Shown piece by piece: positions 8,281 to 16,116 of a stretch of DNA of 64,000 bases; the first letter of the stretch is position 1, and every line of letters begins with the position of its first letter. Position numbers and translations under genes: made by a program. Source of the DNA: Terriglobia bacterium (GTDB lineage Bacteria > Acidobacteriota > Terriglobia > Bryobacterales > Bryobacteraceae); NCBI GenBank assembly GCA_020073345.1, contig JAIQFI010000002.1, positions 1 through 64,000 on the forward strand. The letters are read 5' to 3'. Below the pieces are notes generated by a model that did not search any database, was not told the origin of the DNA, and saw only the letters and a list, made by a program, of their open reading frames with translations.

Positions 8281-9090
8281 ATGAGCCTGCGCGTAGTCCT
8301 GGCGATCGCAATTCTGCTGTGCGGCTGGGGTTTTCTATTCGCGCAAAAGCCCTGGCGGGAATATCCAGCCATCGAATATTCCGATTTCTTTGTCCCTCCC
8401 GATGCTCGTGTTCCTCATGAATGGACGCGCGCACGCCTGAAATATCCGGACGTATTCGGGGGGCAGGACTTCGGTCCCTCCGCCTACTGGACCATGGATT
8501 ATCCGCGGTCGGACCGCCATCTGCTTCCGGGCATCGCGCGGCTGACGCGCATCGATGCACGCTCGGTAGAGCAGATCGTCGAGCTCGATGGCTCGGACGA
8601 TATCTACAACTGGCCCTTCCTTTATGCCGTGGAGGTTGGCCACTGGCAGCTCCCCGACAAGCAGGCCCAACAACTGCGCGATTTCATCAACCGCGGCGGC
8701 TTCCTGATGGTGGACGATTTCCATGGCAACACGGAGTGGTCGATCTTCATGGCCAGCCTGAGCAAAGTGTTCCCCGACCGCGGCCCGGAAGATTTGCCGG
8801 ACTCTAGCGAGATGTTCCACACTCTGTACGACCTGGAACATCGCGTACAGATTCCGGGCGCGGGGGCCTGGCAGCGCGGCGTGACTTACGAGCAGCCCGA
8901 GGACGGCGGGAAAGATCCTCACTGGCGCGCTGTTTATGACAACCGGAACCGGGTCGTCGTGGCGATCTGTCACGACATGGATCTGGGTGACGCTTGGGAG
9001 CATGCCGACGATCCCTGGTATCCCGAAAACATGACCGGGCTGGCGTATCGGATCGCCATCAACTACATCGTCTATGACATGTCCCACTAG
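8281..9090 (+). CDS. Exported DUF4159 protein, paralog 1
   Basis: A periplasmic protein of 269 residues with an N-terminal signal or anchor helix (MSLRVVLAIAILLCGWGFLFAQ) and one DUF4159 domain, a Rossmann-like fold related to glutamine-amidotransferase-like domains. Key conserved stretches are TMDYPRSDRHLL, SVEQIVELDGSDDIYNWPFLY, RGGFLMVDDFHG and CHDMDLGDAWEHADD. Biochemical function is unknown. In many bacteria DUF4159 is fused to a BatA-like membrane protein, while here it is free and present in four copies. The frame opens at 8248, but the ATG at 8281 matches the starts of the other three copies. It is closest to paralog 2 (10352), with long identical blocks. The upstream promoter-like box is at 8249. 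Confidence 0.9.
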   Translation: MSLRVVLAIAILLCGWGFLFAQKPWREYPAIEYSDFFVPPDARVPHEWTRARLKYPDVFGGQDFGPSAYWTMDYPRSDRHLLPGIARLTRIDARSVEQIVELDGSDDIYNWPFLYAVEVGHWQLPDKQAQQLRDFINRGGFLMVDDFHGNTEWSIFMASLSKVFPDRGPEDLPDSSEMFHTLYDLEHRVQIPGAGAWQRGVTYEQPEDGGKDPHWRAVYDNRNRVVVAICHDMDLGDAWEHADDPWYPENMTGLAYRIAINYIVYDMSH

Positions 9091-9146
9091 TCAGACCCCC
9101 AGGGTGTTGGCGGCGAAGGCGTAACTGTAAGAAAAATCGAGCCTAC

Positions 9147-9167
9147 CACCTAGGGCCTACACCTAGG
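9147..9167. promoter_or_regulatory. Two CACCTAGG direct repeats, 13-bp period
   Basis: CACCTAGG occurs at 9147-9154 and 9160-9167, ending 39 bases before the start at 9207. CCTAGG is palindromic and should be rare in GC-rich DNA. A second CCTAGG pair lies at 52397/52433. It is a candidate operator. Downstream, ATGCTATTC (9182-9190) could serve as a -10 box. Confidence 0.4.
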
Positions 9168-9206
9168 CTGCCCATCAGCCGATGCTATTCGAGAGCGGAG
9201 GTTGTC

Positions 9207-10313
9207 ATGATCCTGTCTCGACATTCAGCCAAGGTGCTGGCTATATTTGCGATTCCGTTGCTGGGATGGGCTGCGAAGCCCGCGGTGGACCCCAACACGC
9301 CCGAAGGAAGACTTCTTGAAAGGGTCCAGACCGAGGGCGATCTTTCCAAGAGGCTGGTGCTGCTGGAGCTATTTCCGGACCTGTTCCCAACCTCTCCCCT
9401 GGTTGAGTCCGTTTGGGGCGAACTGCAGGCCCGCTATCATCAGGCCGGGAAGCTGGACAAGGCTTTAGCTGCCGGCTCAAACGTGCTGATCTACAACGCC
9501 AACAATCTGGAAGCGGCCTGTTTGAACTGGCGTATCGCGGCGGACATGAAGGATTCCGCGCTGACGGCGGTATGGATGAAACAGGCGGGCTACGTCGCGG
9601 AGAAAGTGCTGAAGACTCCCGATCCGGACATGAGCAAGGCTACGCGCGAGTGTGGCGCCAATGCCCGCCAGGCGAACGAATTTGAAGCCTACAAAGCGGC
9701 CGTGACCGCTAAGAATCCCGCGGATAGGATCAAGTTGCTGGAAGAGTTTCTCAAGGATCACCCGCAGACCCAGCACGCCGGCGACATCGAGATCACCCTA
9801 TTTCTCACCTACCGTGAGCAGGGTGACTCCGCCAAGGCCCTGGCCGCGGCAGAGAAGCTGGTTGCACACAACGATACGCGCGAAGACGCCATGCTGCTGG
9901 TGGCCGAATCCTACTTCAAGTCCGGCAAGGATCCCAATGGGGTGGTGAGCCTGTCGAAGAAGGCCATCAACCGGCTGACCAGCGCGGAAAAACCGGACGG
10001 CATGAGTGACACCGATTGGGCTCGTACTAAGACCGCCGAGCTGACACAGGCCAACTACATGATCGGTTCGGTCAGCTTCCAGGCTGAGAAATGGGAAGCG
10101 GCGGACCAGGCCTTTCGCGCGGCTCTGCCCAACCTTACGGATTCCCGCTTCCGAGCCGAGGTGCTGAGCTCGCTAGGCTGGGCCAACTACAAGCTGAAGA
10201 ACGTCTCCGATGCGATCAAGTTCTACAGCGATTGCACCAACATTCCGGGGCCGTTCCAGCTGGCCGCCTCCAAGACGCTCAACACCATCACGGCGGAATA
10301 CCGCATCAAGTAG
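9207..10313 (+). CDS. Exported TPR-like repeat protein
   Basis: A protein of 368 residues with a signal peptide (LAIFAIPLLGWAAK) and then an almost wholly helical body with TPR-like pairs, for example DKALAAGSNVLIYNANN, AKALAAAEKLVAHND and WEAADQAFRAALPNL. TPR solenoids bind other proteins, so a scaffold role in the periplasm is likely. No catalytic motif is seen. It has a good ribosome site (GGAGG at 9197-9201, 5 bases before ATG), unlike its DUF4159 neighbours. It sits between paralog 1 and paralog 2 of the DUF4159 array, which suggests it was inserted into the array or works with it. The exact partner is unknown. Confidence 0.85.
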   Translation: MILSRHSAKVLAIFAIPLLGWAAKPAVDPNTPEGRLLERVQTEGDLSKRLVLLELFPDLFPTSPLVESVWGELQARYHQAGKLDKALAAGSNVLIYNANNLEAACLNWRIAADMKDSALTAVWMKQAGYVAEKVLKTPDPDMSKATRECGANARQANEFEAYKAAVTAKNPADRIKLLEEFLKDHPQTQHAGDIEITLFLTYREQGDSAKALAAAEKLVAHNDTREDAMLLVAESYFKSGKDPNGVVSLSKKAINRLTSAEKPDGMSDTDWARTKTAELTQANYMIGSVSFQAEKWEAADQAFRAALPNLTDSRFRAEVLSSLGWANYKLKNVSDAIKFYSDCTNIPGPFQLAASKTLNTITAEYRIK

Positions 10314-10333
10314 ACCGTTGGCGCCCGGCGTTT

Positions 10334-10342
10334 TGGTATTCT
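10334..10342 (+). promoter_or_regulatory. Extended -10 promoter box TGGTATTCT
   Basis: Matches TGn-TATnnT. It ends 9 bases before the ATG at 10352. A transcript starting about 7 bases downstream would have almost no leader, and no Shine-Dalgarno sequence is seen in between. Confidence 0.55.
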
Positions 10343-10351
10343 TGAGCCACC

Positions 10352-11179
10352 ATGCGCCTGCGCGCGGTTTTGCTGGTGGCGCTGCTCGGCGCCTTCGGGG
10401 CCTGGGGAGTTTTGCACGCCCAAAAGCCCTTCAAGGAATATCCCGGTTTCGAATACACCAATTTCGAAGTGCCACCGGACGCCAATGTTCCTCACGAATG
10501 GACCCGCGCCCGGCTGAAATACACGCAATATGGAGGTGGGGGATTCGGTCGCCGCGGTTTCGGCGGCGGGAACCGCTGGACCATGGATTATCCGCGCTCC
10601 GATCGCCATCTTCTTCCGGGAATCGCGCGCCTTACCCGGATTGACGCGCGCTCGGTCGAGCAGGTGGTGGAGTTGGACAACAGCGACGACATCTATAACT
10701 GGCCCACGCTCTACGGCGTCGAGGTCGGCTACTGGTCGCTGAACGACGAAGAGGCGCGGCAGCTTCGCGAGTATCTCAATCGCGGCGGTTTTCTGATGGT
10801 CGACGACTTCCACGGCAATACGGAGTGGGAGATTTTTGAAGAAGGTATTAAGAAGGTGTTTCCGGATCGCGACATCGTCGACCTGCCGGATGCGCATCCG
10901 ATCTTCCACACGCTGTACGATCTGGACCATCGCATCCAGGTACCGGGTGAGGCGGCGCTGAGCAATGGCGTTACCTATGAGCAGGGCAATAATGGCGGCA
11001 GGGATCCACACTGGCGCGGGATCTACGACAACAAGGGGCGCGTAGTGGTCGCCATCTGCCACAACATGGATCTGGGCGACGCCTGGGAGCACGCCGACGA
11101 CGCCTGGTATCCGGCCGAAATGACCGGGTTGGCGTACCGTATCGCGATCAACTATTTCGTCTACGACTTCACGCATTAG
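10352..11179 (+). CDS. Exported DUF4159 protein, paralog 2
   Basis: 275 residues, with a signal or anchor helix (MRLRAVLLVALLGAFGAWG) ending in HAQKP and a single DUF4159 domain. It shares almost all conserved blocks with paralog 1, including PHEWTRARLKY, TMDYPRSDRHLLPGIARLT, RGGFLMVDDFHGNTEW and MDLGDAWEHADD, so these two are the most recent duplicates. It differs by a Gly/Arg/Phe-rich insert (YGGGGFGRRGFGGGN, about residues 62-76) before the core. Function is unknown. It begins a run of three tightly spaced copies. Confidence 0.9.
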   Translation: MRLRAVLLVALLGAFGAWGVLHAQKPFKEYPGFEYTNFEVPPDANVPHEWTRARLKYTQYGGGGFGRRGFGGGNRWTMDYPRSDRHLLPGIARLTRIDARSVEQVVELDNSDDIYNWPTLYGVEVGYWSLNDEEARQLREYLNRGGFLMVDDFHGNTEWEIFEEGIKKVFPDRDIVDLPDAHPIFHTLYDLDHRIQVPGEAALSNGVTYEQGNNGGRDPHWRGIYDNKGRVVVAICHNMDLGDAWEHADDAWYPAEMTGLAYRIAINYFVYDFTH

Positions 11180-11188
11180 TGCTATTCT
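11180..11188 (+). promoter_or_regulatory. Extended -10 promoter box TGCTATTCT
   Basis: Starts right after the stop codon of paralog 2 (11177-11179) and ends 9 bases before the ATG at 11198. Same geometry as at 10334. It suggests each DUF4159 gene has its own near-leaderless promoter instead of relying on read-through. Confidence 0.55.
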
Positions 11189-11197
11189 GAGCGCGGG

Positions 11198-12010
11198 ATG
11201 CGCCTGCGGACGTTCTTTCTGATACTGCTCGCCGTGCTCGGTGCCTGGGGCGTACTGCTGGCGCAGAAACCGTTCAAGCAGTATCCGGGCGGAGAAGACG
11301 GCGACATTCCGCTGCCTCCCGACTACCAGAAGCCCGCCGAATGGGTCAGCGCGCGGCTGCGTTATCGGGATGCTTTCGGGCGCCGTTTTCGCGGCTTTCG
11401 TTCGGAGGGCGCTTGGGCTACCGATTATCCTCTGGGCGACCGGCACCTGATCATCGGCGTGCAGCGCCTCACGCGCATTCACGCCCGCTCGGTCGAACAG
11501 ACCGTGGAACTGGACGGCAGCGACGATCTCTACAATTGGCCTTTCCTGTACGCAGTCGAGGTCGGCCAGTGGACCATCGACGAGAAGGAAGGCGCGCAGC
11601 TGCGCGATTTCCTAGACCGCGGCGGGTTCCTGATGGTCGATGACTTCCACGGGTTGGATCAGTGGGAGATCTTCGCGGAAGGCATTCACCAGGTTTATCC
11701 GGACCGGCAAATCGAAGATCTGGAGGCTTCCGAACCGATCTTCCACATCCTGGCCGACGTGGATCCGAAGGTGCAGGTGGCCGGCCTGGCTGCGCTCTAT
11801 CGTGGCCGCACCTACGAACAGGCGAGTGACCCCTATCCGCGTTGGCGGGCCATCTATGACGGCAAGAAACGAATCGTTGTCGCCATCTGCCACAACATGG
11901 ATTTAGGCGACGCCTGGGAGCACTCCGACGAGGCTTCCTACCCCGCCGACATGGCTATAGTCGCGCATCGCGCCCTTCAGAATTACGCCATGTACGATCT
12001 CACACATTGA
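11198..12010 (+). CDS. Exported DUF4159 protein, paralog 3
   Basis: 270 residues, with a signal or anchor helix (MRLRTFFLILLAVLGAWG) and a DUF4159 domain. Core blocks are kept (SVEQTVELDGSDDLYNWPFLY, RGGFLMVDDFHG, CHNMDLGDAWEHSDE), but N-terminal and C-terminal stretches differ from copies 1 and 2: DYPLGDRHLIIG replaces DYPRSDRHLLPG, and the tail reads VAHRALQNYAMYDLTH. It shares DYPLGDRH with paralog 4. An Arg/Phe-rich patch (FGRRFRGFRSE) lies where copy 2 has its Gly-rich insert. Function is unknown. Sequence divergence among the four copies suggests different partners or ligands. Confidence 0.9.
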   Translation: MRLRTFFLILLAVLGAWGVLLAQKPFKQYPGGEDGDIPLPPDYQKPAEWVSARLRYRDAFGRRFRGFRSEGAWATDYPLGDRHLIIGVQRLTRIHARSVEQTVELDGSDDLYNWPFLYAVEVGQWTIDEKEGAQLRDFLDRGGFLMVDDFHGLDQWEIFAEGIHQVYPDRQIEDLEASEPIFHILADVDPKVQVAGLAALYRGRTYEQASDPYPRWRAIYDGKKRIVVAICHNMDLGDAWEHSDEASYPADMAIVAHRALQNYAMYDLTH

Positions 12011-12045
12011 TCGTTCCGGGTCGAACAGGCAAATCTTTTTTGGTG

Positions 12046-12054
12046 TGCTATCCT
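12046..12054 (+). promoter_or_regulatory. Extended -10 promoter box TGCTATCCT
   Basis: Identical to the box at 8249, and 20 bases before the ATG at 12075. A short T-run (12034-12041) lies just before it but without a convincing terminator stem. Confidence 0.5.
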
Positions 12055-12074
12055 TAAGTCCGGCTAAGACTTTC

Positions 12075-12890
12075 ATGCGCCTCCGCGCGGCGATTTTCCT
12101 GACTTTGGGCGGCCTCGTTACCTGGGGTATCTTACACGCCCAAAAGCCCTTCCTCTCCTATGAAAGCACCGAGGACCATGCCATCGCCCCGCTGCCGCCG
12201 GACTGGGAACGCCAGGCCGAATGGACCCGAGGCCGGCTGAAGTACACCAGCTCCACCTGGGAGCATCCCAACGGGCAGAACACCGGCCGATACGGCTGGC
12301 GCACCGACTACCCGCTGGGAGACCGCCATACTTTGCAGGGCCTGCTGCGGCTCACCCGGGTCGACGCCAAATCGGTGGAGCAGGTGGTGGAACTGGATAA
12401 CAGCAGCGACATTTATAACTGGCCGTTTGTGTACGGCGTTGAGGTCGGGCACTGGAGTTTGAACGATGAGGAAGCCGACCAGATGCGCGACTACCTCCTG
12501 CGCGGCGGCTTCTTCATGACCGACGATTTTCACGGGACCCAGGAGTGGGACATCTTTATGCAGGGCATGCGCAAGGTGTTTCCCCGCCGTTCCGTAGTAG
12601 ACATAGATAACAAAGACCCCATCTTTCACGTCGTATACGATATAGACCAGCGCTCGCGGATCCCCGGGGCGCAATTTATCTACAGCGGCATCCCGTGGGA
12701 GTTCGATGGTTTTGAGCCTAAGTTCCGTGCAATCTACGATGACAAGGGCCGCGTGATGGTCGGGATCTGCCATAACGTGGACATGGGAGACGCTATCGAG
12801 TGGTCCGATGATCCTCAATATCCGGAAAATTATGCGTCCCTGGCGTATCGCATCTCTGCGAACTACGTCTTGTATGATCTGACGCATTGA
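12075..12890 (+). CDS. Exported DUF4159 protein, paralog 4
   Basis: 271 residues from the ATG at 12075, chosen because it aligns with the MRLR starts of copies 2 and 3 (the frame opens at 12045). A signal or anchor helix precedes HAQKP. This is the most divergent copy: RGGFFMTDDFHGTQEW and CHNVDMGDAIEWSDD replace the usual RGGFLMVDDFHG and CHNMDLGDAWEHADD, so the Met-Asp-Leu-Gly-Asp-Ala-Trp block is changed. Last copy before the VWA gene. Function is unknown. Confidence 0.9.
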   Translation: MRLRAAIFLTLGGLVTWGILHAQKPFLSYESTEDHAIAPLPPDWERQAEWTRGRLKYTSSTWEHPNGQNTGRYGWRTDYPLGDRHTLQGLLRLTRVDAKSVEQVVELDNSSDIYNWPFVYGVEVGHWSLNDEEADQMRDYLLRGGFFMTDDFHGTQEWDIFMQGMRKVFPRRSVVDIDNKDPIFHVVYDIDQRSRIPGAQFIYSGIPWEFDGFEPKFRAIYDDKGRVMVGICHNVDMGDAIEWSDDPQYPENYASLAYRISANYVLYDLTH

Positions 12891-12919
12891 CAGAGTTACG
12901 ATGAGAGCCTTCACTCTAC

Positions 12920-15205
12920 ATGTTCGAGTTTCTCTTTAAGTACCCGCTCTCGATCTATCGCCAAGGGACCTTTATCTTCCTGGCGGGCTGGCCGCTCTGG
13001 CTCATGGGCCTGGGCGTACTCGTGGCCGCGGGTGTGCTTGGCTTTTTGATCTGGCGGCAGGGATCCGGTTCTTCCCGCATGGGCGTGGTCCGCCGGGCTT
13101 CGGTCTGGGTTTTGCAGACGGCGCTGGCCTTCCTCCTACTCTTCCTGATCTGGCACCCGGCCCTGAGCGTGTCGACACTCAAGCCGCAGCAGAACATCGT
13201 GGCGGTGGTGATCGACGATTCCACCAGCATGACCACGGACGATGAGAACAGCACTCGCAAGGAAGCCGCCGAGAAGGTCCTCAATGGCGGTTTGCTCAAA
13301 GCGCTGCAGGAGAAGTTCCAGGTCCGGCTGTATCGCATGAGCGATCACGCCGAGCGGATCGACAAGCTGGAACAGCTTACCGCCGGCGCCACCGCCACTC
13401 ACATCGGCGAAAGTCTGAAGCAGGTAGCCGCCGATGCCTCGAGCTTACCCATCGGCGCGATGATCCTGCTGAGCGATGGCTCGGACAATACCGGCGGCGT
13501 CGACCTGGAAACCTTGTCGGAGATCCGGCGCCAGCGGATTCCGGTTCACACCATTGGGCTCGGCCGGGAAACCATGAGCCGGGACGTGGAAATCAGCAAC
13601 GTGGATGTCTCGGCGCGCGCGCTGCCGGAATCCCGTCTGGGTGCGACGGTCAGCTTCCACCAGCACGGCTACACCGGGCAGAAAGCCAAGATCACGCTGC
13701 GAGAAGGCTCCAAAGTGGTCGCCAGCCAGGATGTGACGCTGAAGGCTGAGGGGACCGAACAGGTAGAGACGGTTCTGTTCAACGCCGGGGATGCCGGTGT
13801 GAAGACGCTCGAAGCGTCCATTGACCCGTTCCCGAACGAAGAGAATCCGCGCAACAATCGCGTCACGCGGCTGGTGAACGTGGATCCGCGCAAACCAAAA
13901 ATCCTGTATATGGAAGGCGAGCCGCGCTGGGAGTTCAAGTTCCTTAGGCGCGCGGTGGAGGACGATCACACTCTCCACCTATACTCGATTCTGCGCACCG
14001 CACCCAACAAGATCTACCGGCAGGAGCAGGAGGACGGGAAGCAGGGTCTGACCAACATCAACGAATTGAAGGACGGCTTCCCTACCAAGGTTGAAGACCT
14101 GTTTGGATTCGACGGTCTGGTGTTCGGCAGCGTGGATGCACCCTACCTCACCAAGAACCAGCAGGACATGGTGAAACAGTTCGTGGACCGCCGCGGAGGC
14201 GGGGTTCTGTTCCTGGGCGGCAAAGATTCGCTGTCCGACGGAGGATGGGCCAAGTCAGCAGCCGCCGATATTCTGCCAACCACGCTGCCCGAGCGCAAGA
14301 ACACGTACTCTTTCGCGGGCGCCGACGTCGAGCTCACACCGGAGGGACGTGACAGCCTGATCACGCGCATCGAAGAAGATCCCAATAAGAACGTGGAGCG
14401 CTGGAAGAAGCTGCCCTACATCCGGACGTTCCAGGATCCGGGCGATCCGAAGCTGGGAGCGGTGGTGCTGGCGAACTTTGTTCCGCGCGAAGGCGGCGGG
14501 GCGAAGCGGCCTCTGCTGGTGACCATGAACTACGGCCGCGGGCGCACCGCGATCTTCGCCACCGGTGGAAGCTGGCGCTGGCAGATGCTCCAGCCGCTGG
14601 CTGACATGTCCCACGAGATGTTCTACCGCCAGCTATTGCGCTGGGTGGTGAGCGACACGCCGCGGCACATCACCGGCTCGACGCCAAAAAGCCTGCTGGC
14701 GGACGAATCGCACGTCAAGCTGCGGGCTGAAGTTCGCGACAAAACCTATTTGCCGGCGGGCGATGCCACCGTGGAAGCACACATCACCGGCGAAGGGATC
14801 CCGCCAGAGGTGGTCAATATGACGCCGGAGCCTTTGGAGCAGGGAGTGTACGGCGCCGATTGGACCGCGCCCAAGGCCGGTTCCTACTATGTCGAAGTGG
14901 TGGCCAAGCGCGCCGCCGAAGAACTCGGCACGGACACGTTTACGTTCCGGCGGGAAGACGGCATCGCCGAGAACTTTCATGTGGAGCAGAACCGCGAGCT
15001 GCTCCAAAAACTGTCCGCCGAGACGGGTGGGTCTTATTACAAGCCCGCTGACGCTCAGAAGCTGGGCAAGGATATCAACTACTCGCAGGCAGGTATCACC
15101 GTGCGCGAGACGCGCGATTTGTGGGACATGCCGGCGATCTTCCTTTTGTTCCTTGGAATCCGCGCTGCGGAATGGCTGCTGCGCCGGCGCTGGGGTGTCA
15201 TATGA
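12920..15205 (+). CDS. Membrane VWA-domain protein with amidotransferase-like domain
   Basis: 761 residues. Two membrane helices near the N-terminus (about 20-42 and 55-77) and one near the C-terminus (DMPAIFLLFLGIRAAEWLL) place the body in the periplasm. A von Willebrand A domain follows helix 2, with a MIDAS-type DDSTSM motif and later LLSDGSDNTGG. The middle part (about 310-560) resembles the class-I glutamine-amidotransferase-like fold of such proteins (KILYMEGEPRWEFKFLRRAV, GGGVLFLGGKDSLSDGGW) but no catalytic Cys-His-Glu triad is evident. An Ig-like stretch and the last helix follow. The gene overlaps the next one by ATGA (15202-15205). It is probably a structural or sensing partner of the DUF4159 proteins. 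The substrate is unknown. Confidence 0.88.
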   Translation: MFEFLFKYPLSIYRQGTFIFLAGWPLWLMGLGVLVAAGVLGFLIWRQGSGSSRMGVVRRASVWVLQTALAFLLLFLIWHPALSVSTLKPQQNIVAVVIDDSTSMTTDDENSTRKEAAEKVLNGGLLKALQEKFQVRLYRMSDHAERIDKLEQLTAGATATHIGESLKQVAADASSLPIGAMILLSDGSDNTGGVDLETLSEIRRQRIPVHTIGLGRETMSRDVEISNVDVSARALPESRLGATVSFHQHGYTGQKAKITLREGSKVVASQDVTLKAEGTEQVETVLFNAGDAGVKTLEASIDPFPNEENPRNNRVTRLVNVDPRKPKILYMEGEPRWEFKFLRRAVEDDHTLHLYSILRTAPNKIYRQEQEDGKQGLTNINELKDGFPTKVEDLFGFDGLVFGSVDAPYLTKNQQDMVKQFVDRRGGGVLFLGGKDSLSDGGWAKSAAADILPTTLPERKNTYSFAGADVELTPEGRDSLITRIEEDPNKNVERWKKLPYIRTFQDPGDPKLGAVVLANFVPREGGGAKRPLLVTMNYGRGRTAIFATGGSWRWQMLQPLADMSHEMFYRQLLRWVVSDTPRHITGSTPKSLLADESHVKLRAEVRDKTYLPAGDATVEAHITGEGIPPEVVNMTPEPLEQGVYGADWTAPKAGSYYVEVVAKRAAEELGTDTFTFRREDGIAENFHVEQNRELLQKLSAETGGSYYKPADAQKLGKDINYSQAGITVRETRDLWDMPAIFLLFLGIRAAEWLLRRRWGVI

Positions 15206-16116
15206 AAAGAATCCTTCTTCTGGCAGTGGCCGCCATATCCCTGCGGGCTGACAGCTACTTTCTAACCGTAGCCGGCCTGGGTGGTGAGGACCAATACGAT
15301 CAGCGCTTTTCCGGCTGGGCCTCGGATCTGACCAAGCTTCTCAAGACCGAGCCCGGCGCCAAAGTCGACACGCTTTCCGGAAAGGACGCGACCAAGGCGA
15401 ATATCGAGGCGAAACTCCGCGCCCTGGCGACCACCAAAGCGGACGATTCGCTCGTGCTGGTGTTGATCGGCCACGGAACCTACGACGATCTCGATTACAA
15501 ATTCAATCTTCCGGGCCCCGACATCTCGGCCACCGAACTCGCGGGGCTGCTCGACAAGATTCCGGCCAAGCAGGTGGTGATCAATGCCACCAGCGCCAGC
15601 GGCGGGTCGCTCTCCACGCTGCAGAAACCCAAGCGCGTAGTGGTCACCGCGACCAAGACTGGCACCGAAAAGAACGCCACCGTTTTTGCCCGCTTCTTCA
15701 TTGAATCCTTGCGTGACCCGGCGGCGGACACCGACAAGAACCAGGCTGTCTCGGTGCTGGAAGCATTTCGCTACGCCGAGGAGAAAACCGGAAAATACTT
15801 CGAAACCCAGAAGCGCCTGGCCACCGAGCATGCCCTGATCGAGGACCTCGGAAAGGGCGAGGGCGTGAAAGCTCCGTCGGCGGAGAATGGCGAGGGGCTG
15901 ATCGCCGGCCGCCAGGTGATCCTGCACCTGGGATCGGTGGCCTCCATCGTCAACGATCCGGAGAAGCAGAAGCTGCTCAAGCGCAAGGATGAGCTTGAAA
16001 CCCAAATCGACGAACTGAAGTATCGCAAGGCCGCGGTTCCGCAGCGGGAATACCAGCAGCAGATGCGGCAGCTGCTGCTTGATCTGGCGAACGTTCAGGC
16101 GGGGCTGGACAAATGA
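15202..16116 (+). CDS. Exported caspase-fold protein lacking the catalytic Cys
   Basis: 304 residues with a signal peptide (MKRILLLAVAAISLRAD). Residues about 17-200 follow the caspase/legumain-like (C13/C14) pattern: a strand ending in LVLIGHG with the catalytic-type His91, then ISATELAGLLDKIPAKQVVI, then the nucleophile loop. That loop, normally DACHSGG, reads NATSASGG, so Ser131 stands where Cys is expected. KRVVVTATK follows as in true members. It may be a pseudoenzyme or use Ser. The C-terminal part has a coiled coil (about 255-300: LLKRKDELETQIDELKYRK). The ATG at 15202 overlaps the previous stop and the next gene starts by ATGA at 16113, so all three are translationally coupled. Confidence 0.82.
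   Translation: MKRILLLAVAAISLRADSYFLTVAGLGGEDQYDQRFSGWASDLTKLLKTEPGAKVDTLSGKDATKANIEAKLRALATTKADDSLVLVLIGHGTYDDLDYKFNLPGPDISATELAGLLDKIPAKQVVINATSASGGSLSTLQKPKRVVVTATKTGTEKNATVFARFFIESLRDPAADTDKNQAVSVLEAFRYAEEKTGKYFETQKRLATEHALIEDLGKGEGVKAPSAENGEGLIAGRQVILHLGSVASIVNDPEKQKLLKRKDELETQIDELKYRKAAVPQREYQQQMRQLLLDLANVQAGLDK

Noticed and set aside
10223-11482. A 419-codon minus-strand open frame across DUF4159 paralogs 2 and 3
   Set aside because: It mirrors the conserved plus-strand paralogs, has no ribosome site or family resemblance, and similar mirror frames occur opposite the other copies.
12030-12045. A T-run before the fourth DUF4159 gene as a terminator
   Set aside because: No stable GC stem precedes the T-run.
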